The notes under the pieces were generated by a model. The model was not told the DNA's origin, did not search any database, and saw only the letters and a list, made by a program, of their open reading frames with translations. Made by a program: the position numbers and the translations under genes. 64,000 nucleotides of DNA from Gordionus sp. m RMFG-2023 (Eukaryota > Nematomorpha > Gordioida > Chordodea > Parachordodidae). Where the stretch lies: NCBI RefSeq assembly GCF_954871325.1, contig NC_088777.1, positions 14,299,366 through 14,363,365 on the forward strand, given 5' to 3'. Of this stretch, positions 26,074-36,708 are shown piece after piece; the stretch's first letter is position 1; each line of letters begins with the position of its first letter.

Positions 26074-28883
26074 ATGTATACCTCTTTTAACGATACCCTT
26101 CACCTCTTATCTAATTTAGACGAAGAAAATCAAATTTATCTTCCTGGGATCAGATCTTGGACTGAAAATTGTGAATTGAATGAAATAGATATGAAGATAA
26201 TCGACAATCAATATGTTAAAGAGGATATAAATGAAGTGTTAAAAATGTGTTTGGATGAGAAGGAATTCAATGAATTGCAGAGTCTAGCCCTCGAAATGGC
26301 TTTTAATGATATCGACAGGATATCAAGTCACATTCATATCCCAAAAAGTTAAATTAAAATAAAATTTTTAAATTAAAAATTAAAATGGAGGGAAGGGAAG
26401 GGAAGGGAAAGGAAAAGGGAAAAAAGATTCTGATTTTCTTTTTTTATATCATATTAAATAATGTTGTATATTACAAATGTATTTTTTATCTACATATGTC
26501 TGAAAAATTGATCATGAAAATAGATCCGTATCATTGGACTACAAGTGACGTTAAAACTTGGTTAATTCACATGTTCCAATTGGACCCGAGCCTGAATTAT
26601 GACCTATTTCATCTGAATGGGGAAGATATTACAAAGATGTCTATCAATAAAATGTCCAGCTTTCTAAATATTCAATTAGCTCAAAACATCCATTCTGAAT
26701 TGGAGATATGGAAAAATGGTTTTTAAATATATTTTTATATTACATAAAATGTTTGAATTCGAATCTAAGGGTATGCTATATAATATTTCTAATAGAAAAA
26801 TTATTTTTATGATTTTTTTTAAATTTAAGTTTAATTATAAAGTTATCTTCTACAAATACAAAATGTTTTAAAAAGTATCTAATTTGATGGAACAAAATGG
26901 GACCCCTACATGCATAGAAAAATATTCCTTAATGTCAGTCGAAAATGAGATCCATTTGAATCACTTTCCCAAAAGCGAATCTAGACTTCATGATATTCAA
27001 ACGTATAAATCACTCTCGAATTATGGTTGTGCAGAAGAAAATTTATCAGACAGCGAAGAAAGCGGATTTTATAGCCATTCTAGTCCAATAACTAGATTAG
27101 ACGAACGATTTGATATGTTGGATATCAGGAAAATATCTCCAAATTTTAACTTACCTACAAGCATTCAACAAGATAAAACTAAATTTTTCCATCCATATCC
27201 CAATAGAACCTTTCAATTGCTCAGTAATTTACCTTCCCAAAGCTTGGGTAACGAAAATACTTGCAATAATAATATTATAAATGATACCCAATATAATACT
27301 AAAGGTAGTCCGCAAGATATATACGATCATTATGGAGATAGTTTAGGTTCTCAGAAAGTTATTAACATTAAGCAACAGCCGGCGTGCGACCAGAATAACG
27401 ATAATAATCATAATTTAATATCAGAATTGTTAGGGTTGCCCGATAATTATTTTGAAGATGCTGGGATGACGAACACCAAAATCAGTTTAATTTTAATTAA
27501 TATTATAAATAATTGTAAGAATAATATAATAATGTGCATAATAAACAGACCCTGTTTTAAAATAAGTTTAATGAAAAAAATAAGCGTTGTTAATGTAATA
27601 AGTTACATTTTTTAGAAGAGATAACTTTTACTGTAACTTGGGAAGTTAAATTTAAATAGTAACTTGTTAATACCTATAACTAATTACCTTTTCTGGAAAA
27701 TAAATGTAACTCTAAAGCTATATTTCTAAATTTAATTTGCAACTAGTTACTTTTGATTTTTTTTTGTTGAGTAACTCAAATCCCCTACGCTAATTTTTTA
27801 AAAAAATATAATAAATATTTGAACTTATTTTTAAACGATGTAACTTGTAACTGCAACAATAAATAACTTCAATAATACTAATAATCATATTCTCATGCCT
27901 AAGAAAGAAAATATTATAGAAAATAAATGATTATAATCAATAAAAAAAATAATTTTGGTGAATTTCGTTAGAATTTCGTTAGAATTTCGTTAGAATTATG
28001 TTAAAAATTTTTATTAAATGTTTTATTTGCGATTGATAATTATTTTATTCAAGATATTTTGTTTTATTGGATAAAGTTCTTAAGATTTTTATCAGTTCAC
28101 AATAGCTGACCAATTAAATAAAATCAATCAAATTGTAATTATATTTGAAGATAGAACCCTTTTTTTAAAAAAAAATGCAAATAAGTTTTGATTTTTAAAA
28201 AATTAATTAATGTCCACTCTTCACGGAAAGCACTATCTATTTTACTGATAATATTTAATTTTTTTTATTTAACATAAGAAGTTAACTCAAAACTCTATTT
28301 TTTTCCAAAAACTAAAAAGGTAGCTCAATGAAAGTATCTAAATGCGGGGAAAGATACAAAGCTAGACCCCCTCAAAATACCCACTTATGGTTTTTCCTTA
28401 AAGAACTCTTAGACAATTCAGAATTATACGGCAACTATTTAAGATGGTCGGACAGAGAAAAAGGTATGCTTAAAAGCCAATATAATTTCAATTTCAAAAT
28501 AAGAATATATTCAGATATTTTTGCAAATATATTAAAATTACCCTCTGTTGAAAGTTTAAAATTATTTTAAAATAAAACTCTCATTCTTTGTAATATAGTC
28601 TAGTTTTCCTTGTAATATACGAGTATGATTTTAGATAAAATATCACAAGTATGCTTATGTATGCTAATGAAAAATATTTTTATTTATACTAAAAAAAGCT
28701 ATATTCCGAATATATAATTCTTATGAAGTGGCGAAGCTATGGGGTAAAAGGAAGAATCGACCAGCCATGAATTATGATAAATTGAGCCGATCTCTAAGGC
28801 AATATTACAAGAAAGGAATTATGAGAAAGACTAAAAGATCTCAACGATTGGTGTACCAATTTGTTGGCAAATATGCACTTTGA
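26074..28883 (+). CDS. SPDEF-like: SPDEF-type ETS transcription factor (Pointed + ETS domains)
   Basis: The five coding exons are 26074-26347, 26524-26718, 26876-27484, 28320-28463 and 28699-28883, giving 468 residues. All four introns are phase 1. The ATG at 26074 follows an in-frame stop at 26056 and a possible 5'-UTR acceptor at 26054. Exon 2 (residues about 92-156) is a Pointed/SAM domain (PYHWTTSDVKTWLIHMFQL). Exon 3 is a low-complexity Asn/Ser-rich linker. Exons 4-5 form the ETS DNA-binding domain (about 380-465): THLWFFLKELL, then IFRIYNSYEVAKLWGKRK, NRPAMNYDKLSRSLRQYYKK and SQRLVYQF. NRPAMNYDKLSRS(I/L)RQYYKKGI is the signature of SPDEF/PDEF among ETS proteins and separates it from ETS1, ELF3 and GABPA. 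The recognition-helix arginines are kept. It is expected to be nuclear and bind GGA(A/T) sites. Confidence 0.93.
26348..26523 (+). other. SPDEF intron 1 with polypurine run
   Basis: This 176-bp intron holds a GGGAAGGGAAGGGAAAGGAAA-type polypurine run at about 26391-26424. A short open frame crosses it and joins exon 2, but the phase-1 junction (A + AT) and the Pointed-domain boundary favour splicing. Confidence 0.5.
27485..28319 (+). other. SPDEF intron 3
   Basis: This is 835 bp of AT-rich sequence. It has a short direct repeat, GAATTTCGTTA in three tandem copies, at about 27959-27992. No coding similarity was seen. Confidence 0.5.
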
Positions 28884-30026
28884 AAATATGGATTTGATGT
28901 TTTTTTTTAAATATTTAATTCATGATATATTTGTGATTTAATTCACCTTTTAAAAAAATCAGCCAGGTAATATGGCATAAAGAGTAAACAAAATTTTTCA
29001 AACACATTTATATATATAAATAGGATATTCGAGAGTCGAATAAGTGAAATTGTGAAATATCCTTTTGAATATATTTAGCCCGATTAATAGTCTTCAACTT
29101 CGAAAGGATACTTCAACAATTTTACTTTTGGCTATGTTAAAAATACTTAGAAATCATTTCTTTTGCAAGTATTGCAAAGAAATCACGTTTTTATATTTAT
29201 AATATTTATTGTAAACTGGTAAATCTAGTATTATAAACGCAATGATAATTCATATATTATATATTATGAATATTTATGATGTATCATTTATATTTTTACT
29301 CTTCTGGTATTAAGAAGAGTATTGAATCGTTTTTTATATAATTTTTGATAATATGAGAGGTATTCTCATTTACACGATGTTTAATTTACTCCATATGGGA
29401 AATTTTTATTTATAAAATATATTTCAATTCAATAAAAGTTCATTCTACATATGGAATCAGTATAAGGGGCGTCGTTAGTTTTTTTATAAAATGGAGTGCT
29501 AAAAGATGATAATTTATTTTTAGTGCCTAGAAATTTTTTTAAATCTATTTAAATAAAATTTATGGTGCGCTTCACCCACAAACCCCCTTTGGAGGACCTT
29601 CGGGTCGCTTTTGCTCTGTATTCGTCCGGCTGCATGTCCATAGATATATCTTCTAAAACATGTATTCGTTAATAAAAATTATATCTAACACAAATGTTTT
29701 ATCCTTGATCATGACCAATAAAATAAATCCTAAAATAACCCAAATTTTAAAGATTTCGTTATCAAAAAAATTAGAAAAATATTTTTACTAAGTTCGTCCC
29801 TTGATTTTTTCTCCCAAATTAAAATGTGACTAATTAAAAATGATCATTAAATTAATTGAAAATTAATCACAACCTTTTATATTTCAAAAATCAGCGATAT
29901 GAATGTATATTTAAATTTTACAATTAATATATTTTGATTCTTCACTATTTTGTTTTTGCTTAAGGCGAAAAGAAGGAATTTATAATGATAAAAATAATTT
30001 ATGCCACATAAGGGAAATAACAATTA
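28884..30026. other. Gene-free stretch downstream of SPDEF
   Basis: It is AT-rich with no gene seen. A small G+C-richer patch at about 29565-29640 (GGTGCGCTTCACCCACAAAC and following) looks like part of a repeat of unknown class. Confidence 0.4.
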
Positions 30027-30034
30027 TTTAAAAT

Positions 30035-31192
30035 CAGGGATTCGAACCGAACCCAAACCCGGAGAAGTGAACCCGGGTTTTTAGAAAAAAACTCTGAACC
30101 CGAACCGAACCTGAACCCCATTTATAAAATTTTCAAAACCCCGAACTGAACCCAAGAATTTTATTTGAACCCGGGTTCAACCGGGTTCAGTGTATTATTT
30201 AAAATCATATATTAATATATGTAAATACAAATATTATATTTTCAAATTTCCAATTAAATGAAGTGTTAATAAATTTTAAACAACTTAATTCGTTTATGCC
30301 ATTTTTAAATTTATTCTCGATTCCTATTGGAGTGTTAAAAAATTTTAAATAATTGAATTAATTTACGCAATTTATTTTTAAATTTTTATCTTATTATTCT
30401 TAAAGATTATTAATTAGAAGAAAATGGTTAACAAATCAAATTAAAAATTATTATATGTTAATTTAAAAAATTCTAAACATCTAACTTAAAAATTGTTAAA
30501 TGTAGGGCAGTTTTTGTGAACTTATTAAAATGATTTTAGAGAAATTGATACAACTTAAAGAAAGGCAGGAGAAAATACTTAAAAGAGGGCCAACGATTGC
30601 TGAGAATTGGAACAATAATTACTGGATTTAGCGATTATAAAAGATTAGATAAGAAGGAAAATATTTTGCATTTTTGGGAGTCTGCTAAGCTGGAACACCC
30701 TGAATTATATATTTTATCTATAATCTTATTTGCTGTTCCTGCAACCCAAGTTAATTTATCATATTTTCACATATAAATACATTTAACATAGGTTAGCGTT
30801 GAAAGATCTTTTTCACATTTGAAATTCATTCTTTCACCACATAGATCGAGGATGAGTGAACAACTCTTGGAAGATATTATGCTAATACGTCTAAATAAAA
30901 TTTTTTAAATTGATACATGACTATATGCTTTGTATTTTTAACTATATTTGCCTATAAATAAAATAAAAAATTTATTTTTTATATCAAATTTATGTCTAGT
31001 TTTTTATTATGATTTAAATATAGAATTTTTTTTATCAACTCAAAAATTCTTGAACCCGAACCCAACCGGAACCAAACCCGGGTTCAAAAATATTTCCCTA
31101 AACCGAACCCGAACCGAACCCACCTTTTTTTTATACCCCGAACCGAACCCGAATTGAACCCGGGCAAAAATTTTGTCGGGTTCGCATCCCTG
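30035..31192 (+). mobile_element. hAT transposon (deletion derivative) with exact 8-bp target duplication
   Basis: The ends are CAGGGATTCGAACC and GGGTTCGCATCCCTG, flanked by TTTAAAAT at 30027-30034 and 31193-31200. Both ends carry about ten GAACC/GAACCCG motifs, mostly in the same orientation on the + strand. At about 30790-30905 a + strand relic reads VSVERSFSHLKFILSPHRSR and then LLEDIMLIRLN, the hAT C-terminal dimerisation domain. The rest of the transposase is missing or disrupted (stops near 30620-30770), so it is non-autonomous. The intact duplication suggests it is younger than most insertions here. Confidence 0.9.
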
Positions 31193-32048
31193 TTTAAAAT
31201 AGGCCCTTAAATTTCGTAAGAAAGTATTTAAAAAATATATATTAATGTATTTGTTTAAGTATTTTAAAAAATACATCAATATATATTTTTTTAAAAGGGT
31301 GTTAATTCACAAAATTAATGCTAATTTTGAAAAAGGGGTGCTTTAGCATCTAAATCACTTTGCTAGAGGCACCCTTGCACTGAACATTGAAAATATTGTT
31401 TATAACAATTCTTTTAAATCTGTATCTTTCTCTGCTTCCATTTCTAAAGTATTAAATATAATTTTTTTTTTTAAATTGTTTAATTGGGAGAAAATGGGGA
31501 ATTTAAAGTGTGAATCAGGTTCATTTTCATGACTTAAACGTAAGCATAAAGATTACAACTCAAACATTTTTATCTTTAATTAAAATTTCTTTTAATTTCC
31601 TTTTTATCTATTCTATATACAAGCTTTTGACTTTTATAAAAAATATTTTTTTTAAACATAAATTTTGACAGTTTAAATCATAATTTATCAAATATATTGT
31701 AATGAAATATTATCAAAACTGACCTCAGACCTCAACTAAAAAATATAATTTATATATTTATATATACGTATATATAAAAAATGAAAAATTTATGTTTCAT
31801 AATTTATTTTAAATATACTTTTCGCGTTGATCATATAAAGTATAATAAGTTCGCTTTGATGAACGTTTGCCATTGAACATGTAACTCGGTAAGATATTTT
31901 TTTTATAAATTATAACTTATTTATATAGTATTGTTTTAAGGTTTAAATATTTGTACATTTTCTAATTAAATAAAACAGTTCCATAACAGAGAAAACGGTA
32001 GGAAATTAACTTTCTGACTAATCTAAATTTTCTTCTCCATCTTCAAGT

Positions 32049-32449
32049 AGTGATCTGCCTCAAGTCCTGTCCGGTCCAAAAATTTTAAAAAAAAATTCGT
32101 ACAACCCAGCTCGATCCTGAACAAATATTTTTTATTTGTCCCGAAAAGCCCAACCAAAAATAAAAAGTATTTGTCTGGTCGGCCCCAATTTATTTAAATA
32201 TAGAAAAATATAATATTTTTCTTTATTGTAAAACTAGTATTCTATAAATAAAAAACATTAGCGCCTTGTTTCTTGCAAGAATTTCAAAAAATATCAATTT
32301 ATTTGACAAAATGTAATGATATGATATTTAAAAATTTAAGAGAGACCCGGCCTGGGATTATAAATAGGCCCGACCCAGCTTGAACCTAAATTATTTTCAA
32401 AAAAATATATCCTGCCAAGGTACGGGTCGGCCGTGATTTGCAGATCTCT
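32049..32449. mobile_element. hAT-type MITE, family 1, copy 3
   Basis: It begins AGTGATCTGCC and ends TTTGCAGATCTCT. It is flanked by a perfect CTTCAAGT duplication at 32041-32048 and 32450-32457. The subterminal motifs are more diverged than in copies 1 and 2, yet the target duplication is exact. Confidence 0.87.
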
Positions 32450-32457
32450 CTTCAAGT

Positions 32458-34070
32458 GTCATTTCTTCTATTTGTTGAGAGTTAAGCATTAATTAATAAT
32501 CCTAATATATAACTTATTTTTTTATTCTTTCGTGCAATACAAATATATTTATAATCAATATGATTTTGTTCTGATTTAATGTAATCGGATCCCAAAGTAT
32601 ATTTTTTTCAAAGAGAGGTATACAGGGACCCGAACCTTTATTTAAAACGAATCTGTTTGGTTATGGTTCAGTATATAAAAATTCATAATGGTTACGGTTC
32701 GATTAAGGTTCTTAAGACAAAAGGGTTCATTACGTTTATTTGAAAAATTTTAAAATTATTTTTATTGAAGCAACACCATCTATATGATTTTAACTATAAA
32801 TATTATTTATTACAATTTTTTCCATACTTAAGTTAATATATTGCTTATTTATAAAAAGGATGAGATGAATTTATTTATTTTTATTGTAAGTATCTATGAA
32901 TAATATATAGAAATTATAACTTTGTACAAGAATTTATTAATGTATTTTTATCCATCTTAGCCCTGATCATAGTTTAAATGGCTGCTATATAGAAATATTA
33001 TGATTAAATTTCGAGTATTGATGGTAAAATATATTTTTCCAAATTAGCTTCATGGTTACTTTTATAACAATACTATTCTAAGGCTTTAAATATACTCAAA
33101 TGCCAAAATTAAATAAATAATATATAAAATTAAAGCCTTATAAATCTTGTCATTTTGAAATTTATATGGGAATAATCTTCCTTCTCTCTAATTACTCAGG
33201 GTAATCATATTATAATTAAAATTATTTTAATGGTTTAGATTATTTGGATACTAAAATAGATAAAATAAGGAATACGGTTCGAATACTATAAGAAGAAGGT
33301 AAAAGATTGAGGATTAATTTAAGTCATAGTGAAAAAATCAATACATACTTCTTATGGATATTAAACAAATTGATAATTTAATAATTATAAAAATAGAGTA
33401 ATACCTTAAAACAACGAGGAAATAGTAAAATATATAATACTACAAGTTAAAGAATGTAAATAAAAAAATTAAAATTTCTAATACACCTTTATCTGGTTGA
33501 TGTTACCTATAATCAGACTTGTCATAGCACCCTCATTAGATTTCATGCCTATATTTAATTTTATCTTTAATTACATTAGAAAATCTCATACCATCAGAGA
33601 TATATTCGGATTCTCACATATAGCTTCTATTGTTTTACAAATAAAATATCTTATATATAAATTCATTTACATATTATCTTTCTCTTAACGTTTTTGCTTA
33701 CATTATTTATACATCTCAGAACTACAATTAATCTTCTTTTATTTTCAGAAACATAATTTGAAATTGAAAAATTGTATTTTAAATGTACTTTTCTTCCCCA
33801 ACACTTTCATTTCCTCCTCTTCTTTTGTTTAAAATATTATTAATATTGCTTCCATTTACATTATTTAAAGTAATTCATCTCAAGATCAATCTCTTCTTTC
33901 TACATTATCTAATAAATATAAAATAAATGAGTAAAAGATGTTTTTTAAAATATGTTGATCAATTCTCACTTTCATTCTTATTTTGTCTAAAATATTTTAT
34001 TTTAAGGGTATCACCTTTACGCTTAGGATTGGGCTAGGCTCTGTATTGAATGCACATCTATTTCTTTATA
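32458..34070. other. Gene-free AT-rich stretch
   Basis: No gene or recognisable element was seen. Short runs such as GGTTATGGTTCAG / GGTTACGGTTCG at about 32657-32702 may be a worn hAT subterminal array. Confidence 0.35.
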
Positions 34071-34273
34071 CTTATATATTTATACTAGCTGATAATCCGT
34101 CAAGAATGAAGGGGAATAATACATTTATCACTTATTTGATTATGGATGTAAGAAATCAACTTATCTTATAGTTTTGAATAAAAAATTTACTTTTATTTTG
34201 ATGAAAGGTTATTTTGAAATGTTATATTATTTTTATATAATTATATTTGTAAATTTTAATTGTATCTATATTA

Positions 34274-35101
34274 CAGAGTTGTTAACGCTCCTTTTTAAAA
34301 GTAGCGAGCTCCCGCTCCCGCTCCTACCTTCTCAAAAGGAGCGAGCTCCCGCTCCCGCTACTACATATTAAAAGGAGCGCTCCCGTCCAACTAATGGAGT
34401 GCCGCTCCATAACCGCTCCTGATTTTCATTTTTTTAGAAGGTACACGAAACAAAATAAAATCATATTTTTTTATCAAAACGTTTTATTTATATTATATGA
34501 TATATCAAAATATTTATAATCTTTTATTAGCTTTTAAAAGTAATAAATTTTCTAAATTAGAATCTAACAAACACCCACGCCTCTCCCCTAAGACCTGTTT
34601 TGCAATACTAAATAGGCGCTCCACAGGAGCACTAGAGGGAAGTGGGGTATTATTGTATTTTATATAAATATTTTTTAATTCAGGGAATTGTTCAAAAATA
34701 GTAATTTTGCTATCATTATTTAAAAAATATCTATCCAATATATTATCTTCATGGTGATCAATTTCATGGAATCCAAAGAAATCTTCCAAATCATTGAAAG
34801 GTTCCCGTGAACTAGTAGTAGCTCTTTTTCCGTCGGGTATTTGTTTCCTTAAAAAATTAATTAATCTGCCTTTTAGTTCCATATTTTTTGGATTTTTTAT
34901 CCATTCCCAATTCAATCTGAATGCAGGATGGACAATCGCTGCAATGATATTATTATCAGGAGCGGTGGAGCGGCGCTCTTCCGCTAACCTTAAAAGGAGC
35001 TACTCCCGCTCCCGCTCCTCATTTTTAAAAAGGAGGGGCCCTCCAGCTGTTTTTGAGAAAATGTAGCGGCGCTCCAGGAGCGCCGCTCCTTAATAACTCT
35101 G
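34274..35101 (-). mobile_element. hAT transposon (deletion derivative) with exact 8-bp target duplication CTATATTA
   Basis: The ends are CAGAGTTGTTAACG and TTAATAACTCTG, flanked by CTATATTA at 34266-34273 and 35102-35109. Both ends are dense in GGAGC/GCTCC motifs (CCCGCTCCCGCTCC type). On the - strand a 133-codon open frame (34514-34915) encodes the hAT C-terminal region, including PSSAPVERLFSIAKQVLGER and LLDSNLENLLLLKANK. The N-terminal zinc finger and most of the catalytic domain are absent, so it is non-autonomous. It sits inside the left arm of the foldback element. Confidence 0.92.
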
Positions 35102-35181
35102 CTATATTACATATTTTCTAATAAAATTGTCTTTAAGTGCTCAATTAAAAATATTTTATACATTTGTAGTTGAAAAAATGT

Positions 35182-35254
35182 AATCTTGCTAGATGAGGGT
35201 TTTGCATGGCAATAATGAATCGAAAATAAGGTAAAACCCTCATCTAGCAAGATT
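35182..35254. repeat. Perfect 22-bp hairpin at foldback centre
   Basis: AATCTTGCTAGATGAGGGTT (with TT) at 35182-35203 is exactly complementary to the stretch at 35233-35254, with a 29-base spacer. It marks the symmetry centre of the foldback element. Confidence 0.85.
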
Positions 35255-35792
35255 CATTCTTTAGGTCTTCAATTGTAAATTCAATTGTAAATGAAGTCTA
35301 AAATATTTTTTATTGTGCACATAAATATAATTTTTTGATAAAATATAGAAACCTGTCAGTTAGCAGGATTAATTTATTTAGGCCTCAAACTATAAATGTA
35401 GAATATATTTATAAATTGGGCACTTAAAACAATTTTATTAGAAATTATGTAATATAGATATATTGCAAAAAAATATATACTTCACTAACATATATAAAAA
35501 TAATAGAACATCTCAATAACCTTTTTTATAAATAAAAGAAAATTTCATATTCGCAACTCCTATAAGATAAGTTGATTTCTGGCATCCATAATCAAATACA
35601 GGGCAAATTCTGATTTATCCATCGTCAAATAAAGGATAAATGTATTCTAAATCATTCTTGACGGGTTATCAGCTAGTATATAATATTTATATAATGAACT
35701 TTTACCTTCACCCACTATACAAACTATATATTAGTAAGAAAATAGTCGTCTATAAAAATAATAAGTGGGATCATACGTTATTCATTATACTC

Positions 35793-35923
35793 ACCCGTTA
35801 CAAGCCTGGCCCGGGTATTAAAAATTATTTTTAGACCTGAACCAGTATATTAAAAAAAATTAGAATATGGGCCAGCCCGTGTACCTGGCCCGGGCTTAGG
35901 GCCTAGCCTGCAGGTCTCTGAAA
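35793..35923. mobile_element. hAT-type MITE fragment, family 2 right end
   Basis: It ends CCTGCAGGTCTCTG, the inverse of the CAGAGACCTGCAGG start at 15281, preceded by GGCCCGGG/GGCCCAGC-like motifs from about 35793. The left end is not clear. Confidence 0.5.
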
Positions 35924-36705
35924 TATATTAAACAGACACGTGTGTTGCAATACAAAACCTTCACCTAGCAAAATTAAATTATTAGGTTATAAATTACAAA
36001 CGTATTAAAATGCATTTAAAAATAATTTTATATTGTGCACATAAAAACATTCTTAAATATTATGTATATTTACATAAGTGGTATGCAATATCAGGCCCAA
36101 GCCCATACATCTGTAAATTTATTGGAGTAGGCTGTACTAAAAATTGAAGTGTTCACTTTTTCGATATATATTTGATGAATAGAATATAGTGTTTTTAATT
36201 TAACCACTATCTAAGATCATAAATAGTTATTTATGTTCAACAATTTGGTTTAGGACTTATATTTTAAAAAAATTAAAAATTGAGCTAAATCAGACAACTT
36301 TAAAAAAATTAAAACTGGCCTGAGATTAGCAAAAATTTGACTGGGCTGGGAATCAGCTAAATTTTCACTGGGCCGGGCTTCAATTGCCAACCATTGATTT
36401 ACATTATGTTCCAATTATTTGTTCATATTGTAGGTACTACAAATAAATACTTCATTAACATATCTATAAAAATAATATTAAAAAATTTAAATAACTCTCA
36501 TCAAAACAGATATAGATCCTGATTCACGCCTCATAAATTAGGTTAATTTATATCATATAATAAAGGAACATTTCTGATTACCCATCATCAAATAAAGAAT
36601 TAATATTCCACATAAATTAGGTTAATTTATATCATATAATAAGGGAACATTTCTGATTACCCATCATCAAATAAAGTAGAAATTTAATATTCTTCATCAT
36701 TCTTG
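35924..36705. mobile_element. Second, truncated copy of the foldback family, interrupted by a MITE
   Basis: About 35935-36060 resembles 35231-35345 (ACCTAGCAAAATTA, TATTGTGCACATAAA). About 36410-36705 resembles the right arm and end of the foldback (GATTACCCATCATCAAATAA, ATCATTCTTGAC). Between them, about 36080-36392 is a MITE with ends GGTATGCAATATCAGGCCC and the inverse of GGCTTCAATTGCCAACC. An 80-bp unit is directly duplicated at about 36531-36690. Confidence 0.6.
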
Positions 36706-36708
36706 ACA

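Larger units (their letters stand above)
34085..35690. mobile_element. Long foldback (inverted-repeat) element, left arm split by a hAT insertion
   Basis: The right arm (about 35231-35690) is the diverged reverse complement of the left arm, which lies in two pieces, 34085-34273 and 35102-35205. The outer ends read CTAGCTGATAATCCGTCAAG on the left and GACGGGTTATCAGCTAG on the right, next to TATA sequence. At the centre is a perfect 22-bp hairpin (35182-35203 with 35233-35254) around a 29-base loop. With the 828-bp hAT removed the element is about 770 bp, nearly all inverted repeat. No coding region is seen. A TA-target element (Tc1/mariner-like MITE) is possible. Confidence 0.8.
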
